Source: an uncultured Prevotellaceae bacterium
GTDB lineage: Bacteria; Bacteroidota; Bacteroidia; Bacteroidales; Bacteroidaceae
NCBI GenBank assembly: GCA_900319385.1
Contig: ONOG01000006.1
Location: 27,216-91,215 of the forward strand
Direction: 5' to 3'
DNA length: 64,000 bases
The position numbers were made by a program, and so were the translations under genes. The stretch's first letter is position 1. Each line of letters starts with the position of its first letter. Under the pieces are notes generated by a model. That model was not told the origin of the DNA, made no database searches, and saw only the letters and a program-made list of their open reading frames with translations. Positions 45,482 to 53,262 of this stretch are shown one piece after another.

Positions 45482-45596
45482 CATCACAAATCATAAGTAT
45501 TGCTGGCGGGGAAAAAACACGCCCTTCGGAACGGTTTGTTCCGAACACAGGCGTAAAAAAAAGTACGGAAAAGTGGAATATATGCGGAAAAAGCCG

Positions 45597-45604
45597 TAAC
45601 TTCG
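45597..45604 (+). promoter_or_regulatory. -7 element of the 45637 gene
   Basis: TAACTTCG, one base off consensus, lies 33 bp before the chosen start and inside the longer alternative frame. Confidence 0.5.
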
Positions 45605-45636
45605 CGGTGCGATTCACGATTCACACCAACAGACGT

Positions 45637-46134
45637 ATGGGCATTCAACACTACCTGACACGCTGGCGACACCGCCACGGCTACGGCATCCACTCGCCGT
45701 GGGCCTACGAGCTGGTGACCGATGCGCTGTGCTCGCGCAGCCACTTCTATGCCTTCGAACAGCTGAAGGGCACGGACGCCGACCGCCAGCTCTACCGCCT
45801 GTTTGTGTGGCTCAAGCCGAAGCGATACATCGCCTGCGGCGGCACGGAAACGGCTAAGGCGCACATGAAGACCGCCTTCGACGAGACCCACGCGCGCAGC
45901 GACTTCGAGGTTTACTACTTCGCTGCCGACCGTGCGTGGGAGGTCGAAAAGGCGTTCGAGGGCGGATGGGTCAGCGAGAAGTCGTGCCTCATCATCGACG
46001 GCATCGCGCATGAGAACCGCAAACTCTGGGAGCAGATCGTAGCAGCCCGCAGCGTGACCTCGACCTTTGAGCAGCGCGACCGCGGCATTGCCTTCTACGA
46101 CCCTGCCCGACAGAAGTGTAATTATTTGCTCTAA
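45637..46134 (+). CDS. short protein related to a Bacteroidetes methyltransferase family
   Basis: The start MGIQHYLTRWRHRHGYGIHS (165 residues) lies just after a promoter-like element. The N-terminal RHGYGIHSPWAYELVTDAL matches the opening of Bacteroidetes class-I methyltransferase-like proteins (RHG.GIHSPF.F). The later part shows beta-strand segments such as KRYIACGGTETAKAH and KSCLIIDGIAHENRKLWEQI. The glycine-rich SAM loop is weak, and the protein is shorter than the usual 230-260 residues, so activity is doubtful. It precedes the adenosyltransferase gene by 10 bp. Confidence 0.6.
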   Translation: MGIQHYLTRWRHRHGYGIHSPWAYELVTDALCSRSHFYAFEQLKGTDADRQLYRLFVWLKPKRYIACGGTETAKAHMKTAFDETHARSDFEVYYFAADRAWEVEKAFEGGWVSEKSCLIIDGIAHENRKLWEQIVAARSVTSTFEQRDRGIAFYDPARQKCNYLL

Positions 46135-46144
46135 CTGCACCACT

Positions 46145-46720
46145 ATGAAGAAATCACCCCTCTACACCCGCACCGGCGACGCCGGACAGACCTCGCTCGT
46201 GGGCGGTCAGCGCGTGTCGAAATGCTGCGACCGCCTCGAAGCCTACGGCACTGTCGATGAACTGAACAGCCACATCGGTCTGCTGCGCAGCCTCATCACC
46301 GATGCCGACGACCGCACGTTGCTGCTCGCCGTGCAGAACGTGCTGTTTGTCGTCGGTTCGCACCTGGCGACCGATACCTCGACCACGGAGCTGCGCGAGG
46401 CGAGCGTCGTCAGCGACGAAATGGTTCAGGCTCTCGAACAGGCCATCGACCGCATTGACAGCCACCTGCCTCAGCTGCGAGCGTTTGTGCTGCCAGGCGG
46501 CACGCGTGCCGCTGCCCAGGCGCATGTGGCTCGCACCGTGTGCCGACGTGCCGAGCGCTGCATCCTGCGTGTCGCGGCCGACTGCCCCATCGACCCCCGC
46601 GTGACGGCCTACGTCAACCGCCTCTCCGACCTGCTCTTTGCCTTGGCTCGCAAGCAGAACGTCGATGCACGCGAGGAGGAGACGGTGTGGATGCCGCAGG
46701 GCGTGAAGGGTGGAGAGTGA
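46145..46720 (+). CDS. ATP:cob(I)alamin adenosyltransferase, PduO type
   Basis: The start giving MKKSPLYTRTGDAGQTSLVG (191 residues) fits the family. TRTGDAGQTSLVGGQRVSK is the ATP-binding N-terminus, and VLPGGTRAAAQAHVARTVCRRAER carries the conserved arginines of the trimer interface. It adds the adenosyl group to cobalamin or salvages the cofactor. A TonB-dependent receptor lies shortly downstream, beyond a tRNA gene. Confidence 0.94.
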   Translation: MKKSPLYTRTGDAGQTSLVGGQRVSKCCDRLEAYGTVDELNSHIGLLRSLITDADDRTLLLAVQNVLFVVGSHLATDTSTTELREASVVSDEMVQALEQAIDRIDSHLPQLRAFVLPGGTRAAAQAHVARTVCRRAERCILRVAADCPIDPRVTAYVNRLSDLLFALARKQNVDAREEETVWMPQGVKGGE

Positions 46721-46779
46721 AGCGTGAAATGCCTATTGGCGACGCGTAAACCAAAAAAAATTGCGCTGCAAACGAAAAT

Positions 46780-46807
46780 TTTTCACTTTTCACTTTTCAC
46801 TTTTCAC
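46780..46807. repeat. GTGAAAA heptamer quartet upstream of tRNA-Asn
   Basis: Four exact TTTTCAC units precede the tRNA promoter. Confidence 0.9.
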
Positions 46808-46817
46808 TTTTTTGTCG

Positions 46818-46825
46818 TACCTTTG
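46818..46825 (+). promoter_or_regulatory. -7 element of the tRNA-Asn gene
   Basis: TACCTTTG lies 13 bp before the mature tRNA, placing transcription start within a few bases of its 5' end. Confidence 0.65.
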
Positions 46826-46838
46826 CACCCGCAACACT

Positions 46839-46912
46839 GCTTCAGTAGCTCAGTTGGTTAGAGCACATGACTGTTAATCATGGGGTCGTTGGTTCAAGCC
46901 CATCCTGAAGCG
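46839..46912 (+). tRNA. tRNA-Asn (GTT anticodon)
   Basis: The 74-nt cloverleaf has the 7-bp acceptor stem GCTTCAG/CTGAAGC, the D-arm GCTC-AGTTGGTTA-GAGC, and the anticodon arm CATGA-CTGTTAA-TCATG with anticodon GTT. The T-arm GTTGG-TTCAAGC-CCATC has one T-T mismatch. CCA is not encoded. The discriminator base is G, as expected for tRNA-Asn. Confidence 0.95.
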
Positions 46913-46917
46913 CGAAG

Positions 46918-46958
46918 AGAGGGAAAGCACCTTTAGCGGGCGTTTTTCCTCTTTTTTT
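46918..46958 (+). terminator. likely terminator after tRNA-Asn
   Basis: AGAGGGAAA can pair with TTTTTCCTCT across a GC-bearing loop and is followed by seven T. The stem is imperfect. Confidence 0.55.
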
Positions 46959-46975
46959 ATATTCCAAAAACTACG

Positions 46976-49069
46976 ATGAAAACCCTGATTATATTCTTAT
47001 TCAGCCTCGCTCCCACCCTGCTGTGGGCACAGAATGTGCCCGATTCGACGGACATGTTTTACCGCCATCTCGACCTCAACGAGGTGGTCGTAAGCGGTAT
47101 GGCTGGCGAAACAAAACTGAAGAATTCGTCGGCTCCCATCACCCTCGTCACCGACCAACAGCTGCGCCAGCGTGCAGCCACCAACCTCATCGACGCCATC
47201 GCCCTACAACCAGGCGTCAGTCAGCTCACCACGGGCGGGGCCATCTCGAAACCCGTGATTCGCGGCCTGGGCTACAACCGTCTGCTCACCATCACCAACG
47301 GCGTGCGGCAGGAAGGCCAGCAGTGGGGCGACGAACACGGCATCGAAGTGGACGCCAACAGCGTGGGCAGCGTGGAGATCCTGCGCGGCCCCGCCAGCCT
47401 GATGTACGGCAGCGACGCCCTTGCCGGCGTGCTGCTGCTCCGTCCGGCTGCCATCTTGCCGCAGGGCACCATGCGCCTGAATGCCGGCAGCGAATATCAG
47501 ACCAACAACGGACTGTTCGGCTATACGCTCAACTTTGCCGGCCACGAGGGAGACTTCGTCTGGGATGCCCGCTGGAGCCAAAAGCTCGCGCACGCGTATA
47601 AGAATAAGTACGACGGATATGTGCCTGGTTCACAGTTCCGTGAGCACAGCGGATCGCTGATGCTGGGACTGAACCAGCGTTGGGGCTACTCCCACCTGAC
47701 CCTGAGTCACTATCAGCTCACTCCAGGCATTGTCGAGGGCGAACGCGACGCCGTGACGGGCGAACTGGAGCACGCCGCCGACCTCAAGACCTACGGCCGC
47801 ACCCTGCCCTACCAGCGTGTGACGCACAACAAGGCAGTGCTCGAAAACCATTTCTACGTGGGCGAAGGCAATGTGAAGGCCACTCTGGGCTACCAGCAGA
47901 ACCGCCGCAAGGAGTTCGAGGAGTCGATGGACGAGCCTGGACTCCACCTCCTGCTCCACACCATGACCTACGATGCACGCTACACGAGCGGCGACATCGA
48001 TGGCTGGAAGTTCACCGGCGGCGTGGGCGGTATGTGGCAACGCTCGCTGAACAAGGGCGATGAGTTTCTCATTCCCGCCTATCGTCTGTTCGACGTGGGG
48101 CTGTTTGCCATGGCACAGAAGGAAATCGGCCGGTGGTCGCTCAGCGGCGGACTGCGCTACGATCACCGCTCGCTGCACAGCGAAGGCCTCATCGACGACG
48201 GCGCCGAACGCTTCGCGGATTTCAGCAGAGACTTCTCTGCCCTCAGCGGCAGCGTGGGTGCCGTCTTCCACATCAGCCCATCCATGAACGCGCGTGTGAA
48301 CCTGGCACATGGCTTCCGCGCACCCAACCTCAGCGAACTCGGCAGCAACGGCGAGCACGAAGGGACGCTCCGCTACGAAGTGGGCAACGCGCAGCTGAAG
48401 GCAGAGCACAGCTGGCAGCTCGACCTGGGGCTGGACCTGAGCAGCCGCTACGTGTCGGGCACGCTGGCACTGTTCGCCAACCGCATCGACAACTTCATCT
48501 TTGCCCGTCGCACAGCCGAAGTGCTGGAGCCGGGACTCATGACCTTCCGCTACACGCAAGGCGACGCCCGTCTGCTCGGGTTCGAAGCCAGCGTCGATGT
48601 GCACCCCATCCACTGCCTGCACTGGGAGAACACGTTCAGCCTGGTCGATGCACGTCTGATGCACCAGCCGGCCGACACGCGCTACCTGCCCTTCACCCCA
48701 CCTGCCCGCTGGACCAGCGACGTGAAGGTGGAACTGACGCACAATGCCCGCACGCTGAACAACGCCTACGTGAGCGCAGGCCTCGAATGCTACCTGCGCC
48801 AGTCGCACTGCTACCTGGCCGACGGCACGGAGACTCCGACCCCGTCGTACACCCTCGTCAACCTCGCTGCGGGCACCGACATCCTGCTGCGTGGCGGACG
48901 CAAGCTCTGCGAACTGAGCGTCACCGTCAGCAATCTCTTCGACCGCGCCTACCAGTCGCACCTCAGTCGGCTGAAGTATGCGGACCTCAACGCTGCCACC
49001 GGCCGCATGGGCGTGTTCAACATGGGCCGCAACGTGACGTTCAAGCTGCTCTTCCCCGTCGAAATCTAA
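46976..49069 (+). CDS. TonB-dependent outer-membrane receptor
   Basis: The 697-residue protein has a signal peptide (MKTLIIFLFSLAPTLLWAQ), a TonB box near LNEVVVSGMAGETK, and the plug domain with GVSQLTTGGAISKPVIRGLG, GVRQEGQQWGDEHGIEVD and VEILRGPASLMYGSDALAGV. A 22-strand barrel follows, ending in the aromatic RNVTFKLLFPVEI. It lacks the SusC N-terminal barrel, so it belongs to the metal, heme or vitamin receptor group. The cargo is unknown; the nearby cobalamin enzyme hints at B12, but typical BtuB features are not visible. The next gene starts 10 bp downstream. Confidence 0.9.
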   Translation: MKTLIIFLFSLAPTLLWAQNVPDSTDMFYRHLDLNEVVVSGMAGETKLKNSSAPITLVTDQQLRQRAATNLIDAIALQPGVSQLTTGGAISKPVIRGLGYNRLLTITNGVRQEGQQWGDEHGIEVDANSVGSVEILRGPASLMYGSDALAGVLLLRPAAILPQGTMRLNAGSEYQTNNGLFGYTLNFAGHEGDFVWDARWSQKLAHAYKNKYDGYVPGSQFREHSGSLMLGLNQRWGYSHLTLSHYQLTPGIVEGERDAVTGELEHAADLKTYGRTLPYQRVTHNKAVLENHFYVGEGNVKATLGYQQNRRKEFEESMDEPGLHLLLHTMTYDARYTSGDIDGWKFTGGVGGMWQRSLNKGDEFLIPAYRLFDVGLFAMAQKEIGRWSLSGGLRYDHRSLHSEGLIDDGAERFADFSRDFSALSGSVGAVFHISPSMNARVNLAHGFRAPNLSELGSNGEHEGTLRYEVGNAQLKAEHSWQLDLGLDLSSRYVSGTLALFANRIDNFIFARRTAEVLEPGLMTFRYTQGDARLLGFEASVDVHPIHCLHWENTFSLVDARLMHQPADTRYLPFTPPARWTSDVKVELTHNARTLNNAYVSAGLECYLRQSHCYLADGTETPTPSYTLVNLAAGTDILLRGGRKLCELSVTVSNLFDRAYQSHLSRLKYADLNAATGRMGVFNMGRNVTFKLLFPVEI

Positions 49070-49079
49070 TGACTCTGAT

Positions 49080-52000
49080 ATGAAACCAACTGCAATACTC
49101 AGCGCCCTTGTGTGCCTCTTGGCAATGTCCACGGCACAGGCGCAAACGACGGACTACGCCTTCCGCCTGAAAAACGTGTTAAATGCCAGCCGCACGGCAG
49201 AGACGATCGAGGTCGATGTGCCTGCGACGCTCGACCTGGCGGCCTGCACCCTGCTCGACGAGGAGGAACAGGCCGTGCCCTTCGAAGTGACCGCCGACGG
49301 ACGCGCTCGCTTCCAAGCCACGCTCGCGCCGGTGAGCACGGCCGGCTACCAGTTCACGGCTGGCACGGCGGTCAAGCCTGCACAGCTGACCTATGCAGCG
49401 GTGAAGATGCCCACATCGCGCGCCGACATCGCGTGGGAAAACGACCTCTGTGCCTATCGCATGTACAGCACGACACTGCTCGGCAGCGAGCCCAACACGG
49501 CGCAGGGCGTCGATGTGTGGGCGAAGAAACTGCAGGAATCAGTCATCGACCGCATGTACTCGCTGTCGAACTACCACAGCGAGAGCCAGTACGGCGTGGA
49601 CGCCTACTCGGTGAACGGCAAACGCCTGGGATGCGGCGGAACGGCAGCGGTCGTTGACGGACGGCTGGTCATGCACAACCCGTACAGCACCGTCACGATG
49701 GACGAGCAGAGCGCACTGCGTCAGGCATTCACACTGACCTACACGAACGTCAGCATCGACGGCGACACGTACACGAAGACGCTGCACGTGGAGACGACGG
49801 CGGGCAGCCTGCTCAACCGTGCCACGGTGCGGCTCGACGGGCCTAAGAAGCCCATCCGCCTGGCAGTCGGCATCTACGAGCACACCGACATGGGCTATGC
49901 GACGGACGGCGTGGACTTCACCGACGTGGAGGGCCTGATCGGGCGTGCCGAACTGAAAAGCGAAGGCACGGTCAGCAGCCCCGGCGCACGTTTCTACCAA
50001 GGTGCCTATGTGCCTGCAGCAGGCGCGACGACGGAGGTCATCGACCACCACCTCTGCCTCGTGGTCGATTACGAGGTGGGCACCGAACTGGAGTTCTACT
50101 TCGGCGCTGGCTGGAACGTCTTTCCGGCTGGCCGCTACACGTCCGACAGCGACTGGTTCGACGCGCTGGAGCAGTTTAAGCGTCAGACGGAGCACCCGCT
50201 CACGCCGACCGGCTTCACCACCCTGCCCCTGCAGGACGACGTGCTGCACATCCTGACGACGGTGAACGACACGTGGCAGCAGCGCAATCCGACGCACGGA
50301 AACTTCTTCTGGAACCGCGCCGTCTATCATGTGGGCAACATGGCCGCCTACGCCGTGACGCAAAATCCGCAGTACCTCGACTTCTCGACCGCATGGGCCG
50401 AGCACAACAACTGGTGGGGCGCCACGGGCACGGACAAGTCGAAATGGATCTACAACCGCTATGGCGAAGGCGGAAACTTCGTCCTCTTCGGCGACAATCA
50501 GATCTGCTTCCAGATCTATGCCGACCTCTACAACCTGGACCCTGCGAAGGACCCGAAGAAGATTGAGCGTGCGCTCGAGGTCATGGAGTATGAGATTTCG
50601 ACGTCGAACGTGGACTATCTGTTCTGGGTCGATGGCCTGTTCATGGTCATGCCCATCATGACCAAACTCTACGCCATCACGGGCAACGCACAGTACCTAG
50701 AGAAGATGTACCAGTACTGGCGATGGGCCACCGACCTGATGTGCGACGAATCGGGCGACGACGCCACCTACCTCTATTTCCGCGACGCCAAGTATATCTA
50801 TCCGTCGCACACGTCGCTGAACGGAAAGAAAGACTTCTGGGCACGCGGCGACGGCTGGATCTTCGCCTGCTTCGCCACCATCCTCAGCGAACTGCCCGAG
50901 ACCGACAGCCACCGCGCTGAGTACATCCGCTACTACCAGCGCCTGGCCCAGAGCATCAAGCAGTGTCAGCAGGACGAAGGCTACTGGACACGGTCGCTGC
51001 TCGACCCTGCACATGCACCCGGATGGGAGACCAGCGGCACGGCGCTCTTTGCCTACGGACTGGCGTGGGGCATCCGCAACGGACTGCTGTCGGAGGTGGA
51101 ATACGGACCGACGCTCGAACGTGCTTGGAACTACCTCAGCACCGTCGCCCTGCAACCCGACGGCACCGTCGGCTACATCCAGCCCATCGGCGAAAAGGCC
51201 GACCCCAACCAGACGCTGACGGCCCAGAGCTACTACGACTTTGGCGTGGGTGCCTATCTGCTCGCCTGCGCCGAGATGAGCCGTCTGGCGGTCACCGACT
51301 ATGGCAAGCCCAAACTGCGTCTGGCCGGCGTGAGCACCGGCGAGGCCAACGAACTGCGCATCACCTTCAACCAGACTCCGAATGCTGACGAGGCACTCGA
51401 TGCTGCCAACTACCAACTGGACGGACAGCCTATCGACGCCACAGCCCTGCGCATGGACGGCGACCACACCGTCGTCATCACCCTTCCGCAGCCCCTCGAC
51501 TACGGTCGCTATGTCGTCGCTGTCGAGAACATCGGCAGTGCCGAAGGCGGAGCACTGGCCGACAACCAGCAGCGCACCCTCCTGCTCACTGTGCCCCTCA
51601 CTCCTGCCGCCGCCGGACAGACGGTGAAGGCCATCGGTGCCCAAAGCGGCAATCCGGCCACGAACGTGCTCGACAACAACCTCGGCACGCGCTGGAGCCA
51701 GCAGGGCACCAGCGGTCAGTGGCTCGAGGTGGACCTCGGTTCGGCGCAGACGGTGGAGGCCGTCGATATCGCCTTCTATCAGGGTGCCGCCCGCGTGGCG
51801 TACTTCGACATCCAGGTCTCCACCAACGGCACGAACTTCCGGACCGTCCTGAGCGGCATGGAGAGCAGCGGCATGACCACCGAGATGGAGCGCTACCGAC
51901 TGAATCGGCCCACCGATGCCCGCTACGTGCGCATCGTCTGCAACGGCACGTCGGCCGGCGACTGGAACAGCATCACCGAAGTGCGTGTCCGTGTGCAGGA

Positions 52001-53078
52001 CACGTCGTTCCAGACGCTTGAGATGCCGGTCGAAATCTGCGGCGACATCCTCCTGCCGGCACAGACGGCCAACGGCAGCACGATTGTCTGGACATCGTCC
52101 GACCCCACCGTGCTCAGCGGTTCAGGCCTGGCCACGACGGGCGAGACCGACGCTGCCGTCACCCTGACAGCCACGGTGGGCAGCAGTTCGCGCACGTTCG
52201 ACATCACGGTGCGTCGGCGCGACCTTCCCTCGAACCTGCAACTCGACTTCACGTTCGACGAGGCAGACGTGTTCAGCCAGGGCAGCGCCACCTACGTCAC
52301 CGACCACTCCGCCCACCGTCGCCATGCACAACTAATGGGCTCGGCCCGCATCACGGCCGACGGGCTGGACCTCACGCAAAACACGCCGACCGATTTCACG
52401 GCCAACGGCTACCTGCTCCTGCCCGACCATCTGCTCGACTCGCTGCGCAGTTACACCGTCGCCGCCGAACTCACCCCCACACGCATCGACCGCCAGCCGC
52501 GCCTCTACGACTTCGGGTCGGCCAGCGGCAACAGCGTCTTCCTGCGACTCAACGCCCTCGCAGCGGGACTGAAATACAACGGCGGCACCACCACCCTCGT
52601 CGCACCCTCCCAACAGCTGGCCGCCGGTCAGCCCGTGAAGGTGGCTGTGACCTTCGACGCCCGCAGCCTGACGACCTGTCTCTACGTCGATGGACAGCTC
52701 ATCACCTCCGCCACCACCATCGGCCGTGAGCCCTACGAACTGACACGCATCGGCGCCGACGAGCGTAACTACATCGGTCGCACCCAGTGGTGGGACACGA
52801 CGGTGGCAGCCGACAACCCCGACTACTGCGGCACCATCCGCTCCTTCCGCCTCTACAGCCTCGCCCTCACCGCCGAGGAACTGAACGACGAAGGTAGGGC
52901 AACGGGCATCGAAGAGCTGGACAAAGGACAAAGGACGAAGGACGACGAAGGACAAAGGACGAAGGACAACGAGGCTTATGACCTCACCGGTCGTCGCGTT
53001 CAAGGCACAACGTCCGGCGTCGGTCGGCTGCCGAAGGGCCTCTACATCATCAACGGCCAAAAAGTACTCGTCAAATAG
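49080..53078 (+). CDS. secreted DUF4861-GH105 multidomain enzyme with sorting tail
   Basis: The 1332-residue protein has a signal peptide, an N-terminal DUF4861-like beta domain (about 22-375) and a GH105 (alpha/alpha)6 barrel (about 385-745) with WNRAVYHVGNMAAY, YLFWVDGLFMVMPI and FWARGDGWIFACFATIL (aspartate near 590). An SbsA-like or Ig segment (about 750-845), an F5/8 type-C lectin-like domain (about 850-990), an Ig-like domain (about 1000-1045), a LamG domain (about 1053-1280) and a sorting tail (YDLTGRRV...LPKGLYIINGQKVLVK) follow. GH105 enzymes remove unsaturated uronic acids from rhamnogalacturonan fragments. Heptamer repeats encode GQRTKDDEGQRTKDNE before the tail. Confidence 0.9.
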   Translation: MKPTAILSALVCLLAMSTAQAQTTDYAFRLKNVLNASRTAETIEVDVPATLDLAACTLLDEEEQAVPFEVTADGRARFQATLAPVSTAGYQFTAGTAVKPAQLTYAAVKMPTSRADIAWENDLCAYRMYSTTLLGSEPNTAQGVDVWAKKLQESVIDRMYSLSNYHSESQYGVDAYSVNGKRLGCGGTAAVVDGRLVMHNPYSTVTMDEQSALRQAFTLTYTNVSIDGDTYTKTLHVETTAGSLLNRATVRLDGPKKPIRLAVGIYEHTDMGYATDGVDFTDVEGLIGRAELKSEGTVSSPGARFYQGAYVPAAGATTEVIDHHLCLVVDYEVGTELEFYFGAGWNVFPAGRYTSDSDWFDALEQFKRQTEHPLTPTGFTTLPLQDDVLHILTTVNDTWQQRNPTHGNFFWNRAVYHVGNMAAYAVTQNPQYLDFSTAWAEHNNWWGATGTDKSKWIYNRYGEGGNFVLFGDNQICFQIYADLYNLDPAKDPKKIERALEVMEYEISTSNVDYLFWVDGLFMVMPIMTKLYAITGNAQYLEKMYQYWRWATDLMCDESGDDATYLYFRDAKYIYPSHTSLNGKKDFWARGDGWIFACFATILSELPETDSHRAEYIRYYQRLAQSIKQCQQDEGYWTRSLLDPAHAPGWETSGTALFAYGLAWGIRNGLLSEVEYGPTLERAWNYLSTVALQPDGTVGYIQPIGEKADPNQTLTAQSYYDFGVGAYLLACAEMSRLAVTDYGKPKLRLAGVSTGEANELRITFNQTPNADEALDAANYQLDGQPIDATALRMDGDHTVVITLPQPLDYGRYVVAVENIGSAEGGALADNQQRTLLLTVPLTPAAAGQTVKAIGAQSGNPATNVLDNNLGTRWSQQGTSGQWLEVDLGSAQTVEAVDIAFYQGAARVAYFDIQVSTNGTNFRTVLSGMESSGMTTEMERYRLNRPTDARYVRIVCNGTSAGDWNSITEVRVRVQDTSFQTLEMPVEICGDILLPAQTANGSTIVWTSSDPTVLSGSGLATTGETDAAVTLTATVGSSSRTFDITVRRRDLPSNLQLDFTFDEADVFSQGSATYVTDHSAHRRHAQLMGSARITADGLDLTQNTPTDFTANGYLLLPDHLLDSLRSYTVAAELTPTRIDRQPRLYDFGSASGNSVFLRLNALAAGLKYNGGTTTLVAPSQQLAAGQPVKVAVTFDARSLTTCLYVDGQLITSATTIGREPYELTRIGADERNYIGRTQWWDTTVAADNPDYCGTIRSFRLYSLALTAEELNDEGRATGIEELDKGQRTKDDEGQRTKDNEAYDLTGRRVQGTTSGVGRLPKGLYIINGQKVLVK
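52919..52970 (+). repeat. GGACAAA heptamers in the linker before the sorting tail
   Basis: Four units (GGACAAA, GGACAAA, GGACGAA, GGACGAC), an extra GAA, then three units (GGACAAA, GGACGAA, GGACAAC). They encode a charged linker and stop 6 codons or less before YDLTGRRV. Confidence 0.9.
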
Positions 53079-53119
53079 GCGCAGGGGCGGGTGCCCCTGC
53101 CCGCCCCCCACGCTACAGA

Positions 53120-53173
53120 AATCCGGACGTCAATCCCCCACACTCAATATTTGAGGGGATTGACGTCCGGATT
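53120..53173. terminator. bidirectional terminator with 19-bp perfect stem
   Basis: AATCCGGACGTCAATCCCC pairs exactly with GGGGATTGACGTCCGGATT across 16 bases. It separates the GH105 gene from the convergent ABC exporter operon. Ahead of it lies a GGGGCGGGTGCCCCTGCCCG repeat (53084-53103). Confidence 0.88.
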
Positions 53174-53262
53174 CTATTGTTCAGAGTTTAAGGGGATAGA
53201 GTTTAGGCTTTAGTGCTGGGGCTTCCGCCACACTGAACACTCAACTCTAAACACTCAACATA

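Noticed and set aside
44666..45636. short frames in the gltX upstream region, such as 45009-45617 minus
   Set aside because: They consist of the phased arrays and the 292-bp inverted repeat and show no conserved protein features.
46976..49069. assignment of the TonB-dependent receptor as the B12 receptor BtuB
   Set aside because: The only support is the nearby cobalamin adenosyltransferase; a tRNA gene and probable terminator intervene and no BtuB-specific motif is visible.
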